Notes: generated from the sequence alone by a model not told the origin. DNA of 64,000 bases from Psychrobacillus antarcticus (GCF_029533155.1 NZ_JAIZDB010000015.1:21331-85330), one strand, 5' to 3'; shown: positions 1 through 10,194, counted from the stretch's first letter. A program made the numbers and translations.

Positions 1-274
1 ACATAACAAATTCTATTTAAGTAAAATTGAACACTCTCCACCTAGTTTAACACAAAACCATACAATCCGTAAAAGAGCAGAGTAAATTAAAAAAGTGGAA
101 ATCGTCCGAATAGTGATGGAAGGTTAATGTGAAAGTTGTAAAAACAATTAACAAAATTTGAATTTAGCTCTCGGCAGGTTCTTAGTTGGAATTATCGATA
201 CTTTAGTTGGAATATTATTATTTTTCCAGACTAGTGAGCATTTCTTTTTATCTACATAATCTAGCTGCCCAATC
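1..274. other. AT-rich intergenic stretch, no gene seen
   Basis: This stretch lies downstream of ileS. I see no open frame with a ribosome-binding site and no structured RNA. A short direct repeat (TTAGTTGGAAT, twice about 20 bp apart near 184-214) is the only pattern noticed. Confidence 0.5.
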
Positions 275-309
275 TAAAAAAATGTGATCCTAATAATAGG
301 ACCACATTT
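275..309 (-). terminator. Intrinsic terminator of ileS
   Basis: Read on the minus strand, the stem GTGGTCCT/AGGATCAC with a 6-nt loop is followed by a run of T. It lies about 15 bp after the ileS stop codon. Confidence 0.8.
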
Positions 310-324
310 CGTTACTTCAATTAT

Positions 325-3075
325 TTACTTAACAACCTCTGCGCAACGTGCACATAAAGTTGGGTGTGCTTCATTTGTTCCAACTGTTTCGGAAATTGTC
401 CAGCAACGCTCACATTTTTCACCATCTGCTTTTTCTACTACAACTGAAGCACATTCTAATGCCAAGCTATTTGCAGGCGCTTCAGATTGAGCACCACCTA
501 ATTCAAACTTAGAAACGATGAATAACTGAGCGAAGTCAATCGCATCCGTATCAAACAATGTTTTATAATCATCATTTACATATAATGCTACTTTTGCTTC
601 TAATGATTTACCGATCGTTTTTGCATTACGTGCTTCTTCCAATGCTTTTAATACATCGTCACGTATTTCCATAATTTTAGCCCATTTAGTTGCTAACTCT
701 TTGAATTCTGGATAATCTACTGCTTCTGGCATATCCGTTAATTGTACACTTTCCGCCGTTTCATGCTCTAAATAAGCCCAAAGCTCATCTGTTGTATGAG
801 GTAAAATAGGTGTTACTAATTTTAGTAGCGCTAATAATGTATCGTACATAACTGTTTGCATAGCACGACGATCTGGGTGATCCTCCCCGTAAATATAAAC
901 TACATCTTTTGCAATATCTAAGTAAAATGAACTTAATTCACTTGATACAAAGTTATTCACCGTATGGTATACACTTGCAAAATCATAGCGATCATATGCA
1001 GCTCTTACAGTAGTAATTACTTCTTGAAGCTTCATATACATAAATTGATCTACTTCACGAAGATCTTTAAATTCCACACGATTATTAACAGGGTGGAAAT
1101 CGCTAATATTACCATGTAAGAATCGGAATGTATTACGGATTTTACGATAAACTTCGGATACTTGTTTGAAGATTGCATCAGAAACACGTACATCCGCAGT
1201 ATAATCAACAGAAGCTACCCATAAACGTACAATGTCTGCTCCTAACTGATTCATCACTTTAGAAGGAACAATTACGTTCCCTAATGATTTACTCATTTTA
1301 CGGCCATTTCCATCCAATGTGAAACCGTGGCTTAACAAACCTTTATAAGGAGCGTGGCCATGCATAGCAGTACTTGTGATTAATGAAGAGTTAAACCAAC
1401 CACGATACTGATCCGACCCCTCTAGGTATAGGTCAGCTGGGAACACTAAATCATCACGTTCTTCAAGAACACCATGATGAGATGAGCCCGAGTCAAACCA
1501 AACATCCATAATATCTGTTTCTTTCGTAAAGATACCGTTCGGGCTTCCACTATGTGTATACCCTTCTGGTAGTAATTCCTTCGCTTCTCTTTCAAACCAA
1601 ACATTAGAACCGTGCTCACGGAATAATTTAGAAACATGTGAAATAGTCTCTTCTGTCAGAATAGGTTCTCCATCTTCCCCATAAAACACTGGAATCGGAA
1701 CTCCCCATACGCGTTGACGAGAAATACACCAGTCTCCACGGTCACGAATCATGTTAAATAAACGCGTCTCCCCCCATGCAGGAGTGAACTTCGTATCTCG
1801 AACTGCTTGAAGTAATTCATCTCTAAATGCTTCAATGGAAGCAAACCATTGTGCAGTTGCACGATAAATAACTGGTTTTTTCGTACGCCAGTCGTGTGGA
1901 TATGAATGTGTAAAGAATGTAAGTTTTTCAAGAGCACCTGCAGCCTCTAACGCTTCAGTAATTGCTTTGTTCGCTGTGTCATAGAATAACCCTTCAAACC
2001 CAGGTGCTTCATCTGTCATTACACCGCGGTCATCAACTGGACAAAGAACCTCTAATCCGTAAGCTTTCCCTACGTAAAAGTCATCTTCCCCGTGACCAGG
2101 AGCTGTATGAACACATCCAGTACCAGATTCAGTAGTAACATGATCTCCTAAAATGATTAAAGAATCACGATCATATAATGGATGTTTTGCAACTAAGCGG
2201 TCCATTTCCTTCCCTAGTAGTGTCCGTTCCACTGTATATTCTTCCCAGCCTAATTCCTCCACAACAGATTTTACTAAATCTAGTGCAACAACAAAATTAG
2301 AACCGTTCGTTTTGACAACTGCATACTCCACTTTAGGGTCTAATGCAATAGCTAGGTTTGCAGGAATTGTCCATGGTGTAGTAGTCCAAATGATAAATTT
2401 TGTTCCTTCTTCAAGGACACCTTTACCTTCCGTCACTTCAAAGCTTACATAAATAGATGGTGATTTTTTATCTTGGTATTCAATTTCAGCTTCTGCTAAT
2501 GCAGATTCACTTGATGGTGACCAGTAAACAGGCTTTAATCCTTTATAAATATATCCTTTTTTAGCCATTGAACCGAATACTTCAATTTGACGTGATTCAA
2601 ACTCAGGAGTCAATGTAACATACGGATTTTCCCAATCTCCACGAACACCTAAACGTTTGAATTGAGAGCGTTGATTGTCGATTTGTTGATAGGCATATTC
2701 TTCACAAAGCTTTCTAAACTCTGCTAAAGACATTTCTTTACGTTTTACACCTTTATTCGTTAGCGCTTGCTCGATTGGAAGACCATGCGTATCCCAGCCT
2801 GGAACATAAGGGGCATGGTAACCTGTCATAGATTTGTGGCGGACAATCATATCTTTTAATACTTTATTTAATGCGTGGCCCATATGAAGATCGCCGTTCG
2901 CATAGGGGGGTCCATCATGCAATACAAAAAATGGTTGACCTTTTGTATGGTCTTGTACTTTTTTATAAATATCCTGCTCTGCCCATTTTGCTTGAATGTC
3001 TAATTCCTTCACCGGTAAGTTTCCACGCATTGGGAAATCAGTTTTTGGCATTAATAATGTGTCTTTGTATTCCAT
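325..3075 (-). CDS. ileS: Isoleucyl-tRNA synthetase
   Basis: This cytoplasmic class I aminoacyl-tRNA synthetase charges tRNA-Ile with isoleucine and edits valine. The 916-residue length is normal for the bacterial family. The HIGH signature appears as HMGH (residues 64-67) inside [12 protein letters not shown], and KMSKS lies near residue 595. A C-terminal zinc finger is formed by CERC and CARC. The ATG start has an AGGAGGT ribosome-binding site 5-12 bp upstream. The N-terminus [15 protein letters not shown] matches Bacillus IleS. A T-box leader precedes the gene, so expression should respond to uncharged tRNA-Ile. Position after divIVA matches Bacillus. Confidence 0.98.
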   Translation of the reverse strand: MEYKDTLLMPKTDFPMRGNLPVKELDIQAKWAEQDIYKKVQDHTKGQPFFVLHDGPPYANGDLHMGHALNKVLKDMIVRHKSMTGYHAPYVPGWDTHGLPIEQALTNKGVKRKEMSLAEFRKLCEEYAYQQIDNQRSQFKRLGVRGDWENPYVTLTPEFESRQIEVFGSMAKKGYIYKGLKPVYWSPSSESALAEAEIEYQDKKSPSIYVSFEVTEGKGVLEEGTKFIIWTTTPWTIPANLAIALDPKVEYAVVKTNGSNFVVALDLVKSVVEELGWEEYTVERTLLGKEMDRLVAKHPLYDRDSLIILGDHVTTESGTGCVHTAPGHGEDDFYVGKAYGLEVLCPVDDRGVMTDEAPGFEGLFYDTANKAITEALEAAGALEKLTFFTHSYPHDWRTKKPVIYRATAQWFASIEAFRDELLQAVRDTKFTPAWGETRLFNMIRDRGDWCISRQRVWGVPIPVFYGEDGEPILTEETISHVSKLFREHGSNVWFEREAKELLPEGYTHSGSPNGIFTKETDIMDVWFDSGSSHHGVLEERDDLVFPADLYLEGSDQYRGWFNSSLITSTAMHGHAPYKGLLSHGFTLDGNGRKMSKSLGNVIVPSKVMNQLGADIVRLWVASVDYTADVRVSDAIFKQVSEVYRKIRNTFRFLHGNISDFHPVNNRVEFKDLREVDQFMYMKLQEVITTVRAAYDRYDFASVYHTVNNFVSSELSSFYLDIAKDVVYIYGEDHPDRRAMQTVMYDTLLALLKLVTPILPHTTDELWAYLEHETAESVQLTDMPEAVDYPEFKELATKWAKIMEIRDDVLKALEEARNAKTIGKSLEAKVALYVNDDYKTLFDTDAIDFAQLFIVSKFELGGAQSEAPANSLALECASVVVEKADGEKCERCWTISETVGTNEAHPTLCARCAEVVK

Positions 3076-3119
3076 CTTATTACCTCCTAATTAATAAAAG
3101 CACGAGTACTTACTTTAAA

Positions 3120-3375
3120 AGTAGTACCGAAAACAAAAAAACTCCACATCCCAAAAAGGGACGAGGAGTTATGCTCGCGGTACCACCCTACTTGCGATTT
3201 GACTTAAAAATCGCCGCTTAGAATGCCATAACGGGGCACAAACCGAAGACACTTACTAAAAAGTTCAGTGCCCTTGCTCCAAAGTGATATTCTAAATAAG
3301 TTTCTTTTCCTGAGCTCTCACCATCCTCAAGTCGCTATGTCGAAAACAAATTTAGACGTCTTTTTCTACGCATAC
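3120..3375 (-). promoter_or_regulatory. T-box leader (isoleucine) of ileS
   Basis: On the minus strand the conserved T-box sequence AGGGTGGTACCGCG is at 3189-3176. It is followed by a strong terminator hairpin (3135-3171, stem AACTCCTCGTCCC) ending in T residues. Upstream, GAATATCACTTTGG contains an ATC codon in the usual specifier-loop context, which fits isoleucine. Uncharged tRNA-Ile is expected to stabilise the antiterminator. The promoter is probably near 3375-3405 (TATAGT-like -10); that part is uncertain. Confidence 0.92.
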
Positions 3376-3426
3376 TATATGATATGAAATTATTATAGGT
3401 AAAGTATGACGATGAGTCAAGAAATG

Positions 3427-3936
3427 TTAATCTTCCGTCACAGATATACGATCAACGGCTTCCGTATCCACATCATATTGCATTAAATGATTCCAGTCAT
3501 CTGTGTTGATCAAGTCTAGTTGAGCCTCGACTAACATTTTAAAACGATTTCGGAAAACTTTAGATTGTTTTTTCAAATCCTCAATTTCCATCGCAATTCT
3601 TCTAGCTTTCGTAAGAGCTTCATTGACAATGCGATCAGCATTTTTCTCTGCCTCTTTCACAATCAGTTTCGCTTCTTTTTGTGAATTGCGACGGACTTCT
3701 TCCGCTGCTTCTTGCGCTACAACAATGGACTTATGTAGTGTCTCTTCAAGCGAAGTAAAATGACCAACCTTTTCGCTTGAAGTTTTTAGGTTCGTTTCTA
3801 ATTCCTTTTTTTCTTTCATCAAAATTTCAAGGTCTTTCATAATTTGATCAAGGAATTCATTTACTTCATCTTCATTGTATCCTCTAAATCCTTTACCAAA
3901 TTCCTTATTATGTATATCAAGTGGTGTCAGTGGCAT
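3427..3936 (-). CDS. divIVA: Cell-division positioning protein DivIVA
   Basis: DivIVA is a coiled-coil scaffold that binds negatively curved membrane at septa and poles and recruits the Min system. It also helps anchor the chromosome during sporulation. The start at MPLTPLDIHNKEFGKGFRGY is chosen because it matches the family N-terminus and has GAGGAGAT 6 bp upstream; a longer frame reaching 3993 lacks such support. The N-terminal membrane-binding domain (about residues 1-60, with GFRGYNEDEVNEFLDQI) is followed by a long charged coiled coil. The 169 residues are close to the 164 of B. subtilis. It lies between ylmH and ileS, as in Bacillus. Confidence 0.95.
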   Translation of the reverse strand: MPLTPLDIHNKEFGKGFRGYNEDEVNEFLDQIMKDLEILMKEKKELETNLKTSSEKVGHFTSLEETLHKSIVVAQEAAEEVRRNSQKEAKLIVKEAEKNADRIVNEALTKARRIAMEIEDLKKQSKVFRNRFKMLVEAQLDLINTDDWNHLMQYDVDTEAVDRISVTED

Positions 3937-4033
3937 TTTAACATCTCCTCTACTTACTATTCTTGCATTCTTTCTACCATTATACATTTTCAAGGAGGTG
4001 AAAACATCTAAATTTGAAATATTCTTATAAAAA

Positions 4034-4822
4034 TCAGCTTTTTAGTTCTAACCTACCAATTTGTAATCGAATTTTTTCTTTTTTTGTTCTTCCTTCAATC
4101 ATTATTAATTTTACTCTACCATGCCCTCTTATAGAAAGTAAATCAAGCTCTTGTAACTCAAGGGATACCTGATCTTTTTCAGACCAGTTCACTTTGACTT
4201 TCCCACTATGAATGAGGGATGCTGATTTTTGACGAGATATATTAAAAACCGAGGCAATTACTGTATCCAATCGGAGGGAACTAACCGTTAAAGTCTCGGT
4301 TATCCATTCCTCCTGTTGCTCAAAATAATTGATGGAATCTTCAATTTCGTCTATCTGAACTTTCACTTTCCCAATAGATGTGAAATTTGCTCGAACATAA
4401 TCTAATACCTCTAAAGCAACAACGAATTGAATGGCACCTTCTTGTACGCGTATATCACCAAATTTACTACGATCAATTCCTAGTGACATCATTGAACCAA
4501 GAACATCCTTGTGCTTTAACGTTACAAATTTATTGGGATAATGAACTTCTACTACTCTCATAGAGAAATCGTTAGTCGATGCAATATAATAAGACGGAAA
4601 CAGTAGTACTCTTTTCCTTTCAGCATCCTCCAGTGCACCTTCAGCGCTAGAACCAATATCTGCATATTGGCGACGAATGGAGTCTACGATAAATTGCTGT
4701 CTTGGATCTAGAAAGTCCGTCAACTTAGGAGCATATCGATCCTCTACTTCACGCATCATACTCACAACCTGCTCGATAAAAGGCTGTTCTTCTTTTCTAA
4801 AATGTTGCAATACATTTTCCAT
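4034..4822 (-). CDS. ylmH: S4-domain RNA-binding protein YlmH
   Basis: YlmH is an S4-domain protein of the divIVA neighbourhood; homologues have been linked to rescue of stalled 50S subunits carrying peptidyl-tRNA. The N-terminal and middle parts carry the typical YlmH domain. The C-terminal S4 fold is seen as LRLDTVIASVFNISRQKSASLIHSGKVKVNW. Two ATGs stand two codons apart; the second (4822) gives a better distance from AAAGGGA, so I chose it. It ends just upstream of divIVA and is separated from ylmG by a weak terminator. Confidence 0.9.
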   Translation of the reverse strand: MENVLQHFRKEEQPFIEQVVSMMREVEDRYAPKLTDFLDPRQQFIVDSIRRQYADIGSSAEGALEDAERKRVLLFPSYYIASTNDFSMRVVEVHYPNKFVTLKHKDVLGSMMSLGIDRSKFGDIRVQEGAIQFVVALEVLDYVRANFTSIGKVKVQIDEIEDSINYFEQQEEWITETLTVSSLRLDTVIASVFNISRQKSASLIHSGKVKVNWSEKDQVSLELQELDLLSIRGHGRVKLIMIEGRTKKEKIRLQIGRLELKS

Positions 4823-4847
4823 GGTCATATTTCCCTTTCAACTATAG

Positions 4848-4870
4848 TAAAAAACCCCACGGAAGTGAGG
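4848..4870 (-). terminator. Weak terminator or attenuator between ylmG and ylmH
   Basis: On the minus strand, CCTCAC/GTGGGG with a TTCC loop is followed by TTTTTT immediately after the ylmG stop codon. It may lower expression of ylmH and divIVA relative to sepF and ylmG. Confidence 0.6.
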
Positions 4871-5134
4871 TTAGGTAACTATATTAGCTAAATAATATAT
4901 ACCTTTCATTGCTAGGTTTAATACAAAAATTGCTACGATAGGTGAGATGTCAATCATACCTAGTGGAGGAATAATCTTTCTAAACGGTTCTAAGTATGGT
5001 TCACATATTCTTCCTAAAAACTTTCCGAAACCCGATTGTTGAATGCTCGGTACCCATGACATTAAAATATATGCTATTAATGCATATGTATAGATTTGAA
5101 CACCCCAACTTATTAAATATAAAACTAATCCCAT
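4871..5134 (-). CDS. ylmG: YggT-family membrane protein YlmG
   Basis: This 87-residue protein has two hydrophobic membrane segments (about residues 2-25 and 60-85) separated by the family motif [16 protein letters not shown]. YggT/YlmG proteins are small integral membrane proteins of the division neighbourhood, and in plastid relatives they affect nucleoid and division organisation. The exact role in bacteria is not settled. It follows sepF by 23 bp and is probably co-transcribed with it. Confidence 0.92.
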   Translation of the reverse strand: MGLVLYLISWGVQIYTYALIAYILMSWVPSIQQSGFGKFLGRICEPYLEPFRKIIPPLGMIDISPIVAIFVLNLAMKGIYYLANIVT

Positions 5135-5157
5135 AAGTTATTAATTCCACTCCTCTG

Positions 5158-5637
5158 TTAATCTAGGTCGTTATAGTAATAATCCGATATTGCGCCATCT
5201 ACTTCTACAGAATCTGGTGCACAAAGGAATATATCCGTACCTATTCTTTGTATGTCTCCACCTAAAGCGTACACTGTTCCACTTAAAAAGTCGATTATTC
5301 GAATTCCCTGCTCCTTATCAATACGTTGCAGATTTACGATTACTGCTTTTTTACTTTTTAAGTGTTCAGATATATCCTGTGCTTCTGCATACACACGTGG
5401 CTCTATCAATATTACTTTTGATGACTTTTGTACGTTTTGAATACTTACAAGATTAGGAGTAATCGCTTCTTTAGGAATCGTATTGAATTTACGTTCTTTT
5501 GGTGCGGATTTTCCAGTTTGCTGTTTTATATTATTATCAACAGGTTTTTGATGCTGGGATCTTAATTGCTGCGCTTCTGATGCTTCTTCCTCTTCATCCA
5601 AGTAGAAGAAATTTTTCATCCAGTTTTTCATGCTCAT
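5158..5637 (-). CDS. sepF: Cell-division protein SepF
   Basis: SepF binds FtsZ filaments and tethers them to the membrane through an N-terminal amphipathic helix (here [18 protein letters not shown]). A disordered linker spans about residues 20-65. The globular domain (about 70-155) has the family motifs [15 protein letters not shown] and [21 protein letters not shown]. At 159 residues it has the usual length. The start overlaps the ylmE stop by 4 bp, which implies translational coupling. Confidence 0.96.
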   Translation of the reverse strand: MSMKNWMKNFFYLDEEEEASEAQQLRSQHQKPVDNNIKQQTGKSAPKERKFNTIPKEAITPNLVSIQNVQKSSKVILIEPRVYAEAQDISEHLKSKKAVIVNLQRIDKEQGIRIIDFLSGTVYALGGDIQRIGTDIFLCAPDSVEVDGAISDYYYNDLD

Positions 5638-6335
5638 ACAATTCCCTCCCTCTCTTTTCCAACTAATGCTGTTCCGATTCTTATAAAAGTAGCACCTTCT
5701 TCAATTGCGATTTCATAATCCCCAGACATTCCCATGGAAAGTTCTGTGCAAGGTGTATTGGCTATTTTTTTAGCTGCAATTTTAATTTGCAGTTGTTTTA
5801 ACCTTTGGAATACATCACGTATGATGGAGTCATCTTCCGTATTCGGAGCCATTGTCATCAAACCAATAATGCGAATGCGTTCATGGTTTTTGAGTTGATC
5901 TATAAATGCTTCTACTTCAGCAAAAGGCAATCCATGTTTTGACTCTTCTTGCGAGACATTTACTTGTACAAAACAATCTTTTGTGGAAGTAGCCCTTTTC
6001 TCAATCTCATCTGCTAAACTCATCCGGTCCAACGAATGTAGGAAGTTTATATTATTAATAACTGATTTAACTTTTCTTGTTTGTAAAGTACCTATGTAAT
6101 GCCACCTGACATCATTAGAAATGTTAGAAATGGCATCTAACTTTTTCTGTAAACCCTCAGGTCTATTTTCTCCTAAGTGCAGAACACCATTGTCCATTAC
6201 CTCATTAGTTCGATCAACCGAAACTTCTTTTGTTACAGCTATTAAAGTAACATCTTTTACCTTTCGATTAGAACGGTCGCTAGCATTTTGCATACGTTGT
6301 TTTATTTGTTCTAAATTTTGTTGTACGTTTGTCAT
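5634..6335 (-). CDS. ylmE: PLP homeostasis protein YlmE (YggS family)
   Basis: A pyridoxal-phosphate-binding barrel protein of the YggS/PROSC family, which maintains free PLP and amino-acid balance and has no known catalytic activity. The PLP lysine lies in [11 protein letters not shown], and the family motifs [51 protein letters not shown] are all present. I chose ATG 6335 (MTNVQQN) with GGGG upstream; a TTG four codons earlier is possible. It overlaps sepF by 4 bp. The ylmD gene that sits upstream in B. subtilis is not here. Confidence 0.93.
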   Translation of the reverse strand: MTNVQQNLEQIKQRMQNASDRSNRKVKDVTLIAVTKEVSVDRTNEVMDNGVLHLGENRPEGLQKKLDAISNISNDVRWHYIGTLQTRKVKSVINNINFLHSLDRMSLADEIEKRATSTKDCFVQVNVSQEESKHGLPFAEVEAFIDQLKNHERIRIIGLMTMAPNTEDDSIIRDVFQRLKQLQIKIAAKKIANTPCTELSMGMSGDYEIAIEEGATFIRIGTALVGKEREGIV

Positions 6336-6417
6336 TCGAAACCCCAACTTTTCATCTAATGTTTTATGTTTATTGTATCAATGAAAAGCCGTTTTATCAA
6401 TGATGAACATTGTAAAT

Positions 6418-6651
6418 CTATATTTTCGATACAATTATAACGTCTTTTCCAATTATTGCTATATTTTGTACTGCTATTTTCTTCGTGTCTCTTTTTTTAT
6501 TAAAAAAAGTTGGATATGCGCCATTTTCCTCCACTAGAAATGAAATAATAAAGCCAGTGTCCTTATCAATTTCGGCATCGACAATATAACCTAGTAATTG
6601 GCCACTTTTCGCTTCTATTACTTCTTTTTGCTGTGCATCTGAAAATTTCAT
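6418..6651 (-). CDS. ylmC: PRC-barrel protein, YlmC/YmxH family
   Basis: A 77-residue protein with the small beta-barrel pattern GQLLGYIVDAEIDKDTGFIISFLVEE and a C-terminal strand NIAIIGKDVIIVS. This fits the YlmC/YmxH sporulation-associated family, whose molecular function is not known. AAAGGGGGC lies 6 bp before the ATG. It stands between sigG (upstream, separated by a terminator) and ylmE, as in Bacillus. Confidence 0.88.
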   Translation of the reverse strand: MKFSDAQQKEVIEAKSGQLLGYIVDAEIDKDTGFIISFLVEENGAYPTFFNKKRDTKKIAVQNIAIIGKDVIIVSKI

Positions 6652-6687
6652 TCTTTGCCCCCTTTATACATTATATGAATGAAAATG

Positions 6688-6725
6688 AAAAAAACGCTCT
6701 TTTCTAGAAAGAAAAAAGCGTTTTA
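6688..6725 (-). terminator. Intrinsic terminator after sigG
   Basis: On the minus strand AAAACGCTTTTTTC pairs with GAAAAGAGCGTTTT across TTTCTA and runs into seven T residues, 15 bp after the sigG stop. Confidence 0.85.
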
Positions 6726-6739
6726 GCTAATTGATACCC

Positions 6740-7519
6740 TTATAAATTTAATTGACTTTGAATGCTCGATAAAGCACTTTTCTCTAATCGTGAAATCTGA
6801 GCCTGTGATAATCCTAAGTCCATTGCTATTTCTGTTTGTGTAGCTCCATAGTAAATTCTTTTTGTTAATATTTTCTTTTGTCTTGTATCTAGCTTCTGAA
6901 AACTTTCTTTCACAGTAAAATAAGTGACCCATTGATCTTCGGATACATCATTATCGCATAATTGGTCCATCATATAAATAGCGTCGCCACCATCACTGAA
7001 TATTGGCTCTTGCAAAGATACTGGATCTTGAATGGCATCTAAAGCAATTAATATATCCTCTACCGGAATATCCAGTTCTTTCGACAAATCCTCCAAGGTT
7101 GGCTCTTGTAAATGCTCGTTTATAAACTGTTCCTTTGCTTTCATAGCTTTATATGCAATATCTCTTAACGATCTTGATACTCTTACTGAATGGTGATCAC
7201 GTAAATGTCTTTTTATTTCTCCAATTATCATAGGAACTGCATACGTAGAAAAACGGACGTTATGCTTTAGATCGAAATTCTCAATAGACTTGATGAGTCC
7301 AATGCAACCAACTTGAAACAAATCATCTGCTTGTTCTCCTCGGTACGCAAACCTTTGAACTAGGCTTAATACTAACCTTAAATTACACATTACTAGCTCA
7401 TCTTTAACAGAGTCTTCACCAGCTTGTAATCGAATAAATAATGCTTTCATTTCTTCATGCTTAAGTAAAGGAAGCTTAGATGTATCAATGCCGCATAATT
7501 CAACTTTTGTTCTCGTCAT
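6740..7519 (-). CDS. sigG: Sporulation sigma factor sigma-G
   Basis: The late forespore RNA polymerase sigma factor of the sigma-70 family. The N-terminus MTRTKVELCGIDTSKLP is diagnostic of SigG (B. subtilis MSRNKVEICGVDTSKLP). Region 2 is seen as LRLVLSLVQRFAYRGEQADDLFQVGCIGLIKSIENFD, and region 4 has a helix-turn-helix at TQTEIAMDLGLSQAQISRLEKSAL. 259 residues is the family length. CGGAGGAAGATCT precedes the ATG. It follows sigE by about 90 bp, a gap that holds a forespore-type promoter candidate. Confidence 0.98.
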   Translation of the reverse strand: MTRTKVELCGIDTSKLPLLKHEEMKALFIRLQAGEDSVKDELVMCNLRLVLSLVQRFAYRGEQADDLFQVGCIGLIKSIENFDLKHNVRFSTYAVPMIIGEIKRHLRDHHSVRVSRSLRDIAYKAMKAKEQFINEHLQEPTLEDLSKELDIPVEDILIALDAIQDPVSLQEPIFSDGGDAIYMMDQLCDNDVSEDQWVTYFTVKESFQKLDTRQKKILTKRIYYGATQTEIAMDLGLSQAQISRLEKSALSSIQSQLNL

Positions 7520-7554
7520 AGATCTTCCTCCGGACTTTTTAATTGTTCTAAGTC

Positions 7555-7582
7555 AGTTTGTCCGGTATATAAAAGATTATTC
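7555..7582 (-). promoter_or_regulatory. Candidate sigma-F promoter of sigG
   Basis: On the minus strand GAATA (7582-7578), a 14-bp spacer and GGACAAACTG (from 7563) match most positions of the sigma-F consensus (GYWTA, about 15 bp, GGNRANAMTW). B. subtilis sigG is transcribed from a sigma-F promoter at this location. Confidence 0.5.
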
Positions 7583-7608
7583 TAAAACGTTCTATCCAAT
7601 TTCACCCA

Positions 7609-8316
7609 TTAGGCAATTGGTTCGTTTAACAGCTCCTTTAAATCTAAAATGATTTTCTTTTCTAAACGAGATATATATGATTGCGAAATACCTAAATGAT
7701 CGGCTACTTCTTTTTGAGTCATTTCTTCTTTACCATTTAAACCAAATCGACATTGCATAATATACTTCTCTCTATTTCCCAGTAAATTTATTGCTTCAAA
7801 TACATGTTGGCGCTCTAGTTTCTTCTCCACATCCTCAATGATTAAATCCTCACTAGTACCTAAAATATCTGAAAGTAACAGTTCATTCCCGTCGGAATCA
7901 GAATTTAAAGGTTCATCAAAAGAAACTTCTGATTTCATACGATTAGTCTTTCTTAAATGCATTAATATTTCATTTTCTATACATCTAGAAGCATAAGTTG
8001 CAAGCTTGATACCTTTTTCGAGATTAAACGTCTCTACAGCCTTTATAAGACCGATAGAACCTATACTGATAAGATCTTCTATATTCGTATTTGTCTGATC
8101 AAATCTTCTCGCAATATAAACAACTAGTCTTAAGTTTCTTTCAATTAATACATCTCTAGCGTGGTCGTCGCCGTCCGCAAATGCTAGTAGCATTTCTCTC
8201 TCTTCGTCTCTAGATAACGGCTTAGGTAATGATTCATTGCCACCAATATAATGTACACTTTTTCGCCTAAAAGAAAGTACCCAGTAGTAAATTTTACGTA
8301 ACCATTTCATCAGCAT
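7609..8316 (-). CDS. sigE: Sporulation sigma factor sigma-E precursor
   Basis: The early mother-cell sigma factor, made as an inactive precursor. The first 25-30 residues ([20 protein letters not shown]...) are the basic, hydrophobic pro-sequence removed by SpoIIGA. Region 2 ([34 protein letters not shown]) and region 4 ([23 protein letters not shown]) are intact. 235 residues against 239 in B. subtilis. Its start codon touches the spoIIGA stop, so protease and substrate are made from one transcript. Confidence 0.98.
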   Translation of the reverse strand: MLMKWLRKIYYWVLSFRRKSVHYIGGNESLPKPLSRDEEREMLLAFADGDDHARDVLIERNLRLVVYIARRFDQTNTNIEDLISIGSIGLIKAVETFNLEKGIKLATYASRCIENEILMHLRKTNRMKSEVSFDEPLNSDSDGNELLLSDILGTSEDLIIEDVEKKLERQHVFEAINLLGNREKYIMQCRFGLNGKEEMTQKEVADHLGISQSYISRLEKKIILDLKELLNEPIA

Positions 8317-9158
8317 TACCCTACACTCCTTTTCTTCAAATGAAAATATGAGGAACTATGCAATATCCCATCTGCCTCATGTGGAAACTTTTCTTTCGCT
8401 TTTGTCATAACAATATATCCTTTAGGTAAAGTCTGACTGTCAACTAACCATTGATCATACTTAATACCAACAACCCATGTTTTATGCTTCTGAATCGTTG
8501 CAATTGGGATTAAACGTAATTTACTTGCATATTCTTTAGGAATCTTGTCTAATCCGGTCCTTCCATCAAACTCCCAATCACTAATTGCTGTAAAGAGCGC
8601 TTGTGGCAATATTTCTTTTAACATTTCTGCTGCCACAAAGTGGACAGGATCATTGGAAAGTGGTTCCGTACACACATTACCTGAGTCTATGAAAAGTGTC
8701 AGTTCTTTTGAAACGCCAAACAACGTAACCTCAGATGGATATAGGAGCTCCCTTTCTACATGTGCGATATTCAGATGAAGTACATGTTTGGCTAAAAAAT
8801 ATAAACCACCAGTAGCAATCAAAGCAAAGTTGATAATCATAAACCAATTACTACTATAGTTATACAAAGGTGCAATTGCAGTAAGTAAACCACCAGCAAA
8901 AACACTTGCCAATAACGTTAATATAATTGCTTTAACAATCTGTGAGCGTTTTTTCCAAAAAGCGATAGCAATCATTACAAAAAAAGATAAAAATATTGTA
9001 CTCAAAGAATGAGAGAAAACAACTGTGATTACTCCAGCAGTTAGAGCAGATAGAAATAAATACTTTTTCTCATTTTCAATCCATCCTATTTTATTGGCAA
9101 ATGCTAAAACGGTATAATTGAAAAAAGTATTTGTTACAATCATTACTTCCGCATACAT
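8316..9158 (-). CDS. spoIIGA: Sigma-E processing peptidase SpoIIGA
   Basis: A membrane aspartic protease that cleaves the pro-sequence of sigma-E at the sporulation septum after signalling from the forespore (SpoIIR). Five hydrophobic segments fill about residues 5-125, followed by the protease domain with the DSGN motif (D158). 280 residues is somewhat shorter than the B. subtilis protein (309). AAAGGAGGG precedes the ATG. A TTGACA at 9212-9207 with a poor -10-like hexamer about 21 bp away recalls the long-spaced spoIIG promoter that Spo0A activates in B. subtilis, but the match is weak. Confidence 0.96.
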   Translation of the reverse strand: MYAEVMIVTNTFFNYTVLAFANKIGWIENEKKYLFLSALTAGVITVVFSHSLSTIFLSFFVMIAIAFWKKRSQIVKAIILTLLASVFAGGLLTAIAPLYNYSSNWFMIINFALIATGGLYFLAKHVLHLNIAHVERELLYPSEVTLFGVSKELTLFIDSGNVCTEPLSNDPVHFVAAEMLKEILPQALFTAISDWEFDGRTGLDKIPKEYASKLRLIPIATIQKHKTWVVGIKYDQWLVDSQTLPKGYIVMTKAKEKFPHEADGILHSSSYFHLKKRSVG

Positions 9159-9357
9159 AGTTTCCCTCCTTTTGACTAAAGCTTAGCATCTAAAGTGTAA
9201 GAAATTTGTCAAAATAACGTTCCAAAATGTTCTTTTTTTACGACATAATAATAATTTGGATTAATGGTGATTTTAACAAATAGGTACGTAAAGGTTATTT
9301 CCTCTAACTATTTAATACATATTCGGGAAAAAAACGCCTTTTCTTTTAATATTTAAA

Positions 9358-9795
9358 CCTGTTTTTATTGTTTTCGAAAGGCCTAGGACAGACTTATTGC
9401 TATATGATTACCGTTGGATTTTTTAAAGAGGTTGGTCGTGACTGACGTCACGACCAACCTCTTTTTTCACGATAATTTTATGGCTTTTGACTGTCTGTCG
9501 CCCTCCTACAACTATAAAAAACAGGTTAGTTCATTTTTGGGTAACTAGAGATATGAAACTCTCCTATTCATAATAGAAGCTCACGAAGATACAATTTCGT
9601 TCGCTCTTTCGCTTCTTTATTTAGGTAGCACTAACTATTTCTTTTTTTCCACTAGATAAGAGAAAATCTACTTTCTTCCTCTTTCCTTATAGAATAGTAT
9701 CCCTAATTAAAAAGACAATTTTATCCCTTCAATAACTTGGACTACTCTAATCATCTTAGCGAGAGGCTATGCAATATCCCCTACTAGAGTACTAC
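9358..9795. repeat. Composite intergenic element A (long hairpin + AT-rich module)
   Basis: The first copy of a repeat family found seven times here. The hairpin module (9358-9525) is one imperfect inverted repeat: CCTGTTTTT at the left pairs with AAAAACAGG at the right. Its centre (9425-9467) is a near-perfect stem, AGAGGTTGGTCGTGAC with GTCACGACCAACCTCT, then T residues. It is followed by the AT-rich module ending GAGTACTACTCAAG. The GC-rich cassette of other copies is missing. Just left of it is a decayed copy (9325-9340) of the CCGGG hairpin that precedes copies E and F. Confidence 0.8.
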
Positions 9796-9902
9796 TCAAG
9801 TAGGGGGCGAACTGTTTAGCTGACGCAATTATTAAGCTCCACAGGTACTTACGTATCCCCCGGCTAGTGACGCAATTAATACGTGGTTAAAATTAGTGTT
9901 CA
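9796..9902. other. Intergenic, no gene seen
   Basis: This 107-bp stretch between the AT-rich module of element A and the small-ORF terminator holds a local imperfect repeat, TGACGCAATTA at about 9822 and 9879. No coding signal was found. Confidence 0.4.
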
Positions 9903-9935
9903 AAAAAAGAAAGAACAATTACTCTGTTCCTTTTG
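9903..9935 (-). terminator. Probable terminator after the 44-residue ORF
   Basis: On the minus strand GAACA/TGTTC (loop GAGTAAT), extended by weaker pairs, is followed by TTTCTTTTTTT. It lies 10 bp beyond the stop of the small ORF at 9945, which supports that ORF being an independent gene. Confidence 0.55.
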
Positions 9936-9944
9936 GGTTATATT

Positions 9945-10079
9945 TTATCTTTTATTTCTTCTCTTTAATTGGATTAAAGTTATTAATACACCTAAATTTA
10001 TTACTATTAGGATAGGAAACCCGAAGTAAAGAACATAAAGTATCCAGTTCAATGCATCCTTTTCAGAAAGTAATTCCAT
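9945..10079 (-). CDS. Small single-pass membrane protein, 44 residues, unknown function
   Basis: The frame begins ATG GAA TTA CTT with GAGGTG 6 bp upstream and ends at a TAA followed by a terminator. The protein starts MELLSEKDALNW, has one membrane helix (about residues 12-37, rich in I, L, V, Y, F) and ends in the basic tail QLKRRNKR, which predicts an N-out, C-in topology. It stands between spoIIGA and ftsZ inside the region carrying repeat element A. I do not recognise a family. The start signal, hydrophobic pattern and terminator argue for a real gene; no homology could be checked. Confidence 0.6.
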   Translation of the reverse strand: MELLSEKDALNWILYVLYFGFPILIVINLGVLITLIQLKRRNKR

Positions 10080-10194
10080 TTTATTCACCTCAAGTAAGCG
10101 TATGAAGAAAACTATACTATGATGCTCATTACGACCAAAGTGTATATTAAAAGATTAGTATCAACCTTTATCTTTAACATAGCCTAAATATAGG

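Noticed and set aside
2153..2452. Antisense frames within ileS and other large genes
   Set aside because: They lie opposite strongly conserved coding sequence, lack start signals and show no family resemblance.
9180..9212. Spo0A-controlled spoIIG promoter
   Set aside because: TTGACA is present with a long spacer, but the -10 is weak and no good 0A box was found, so it is mentioned only under spoIIGA.
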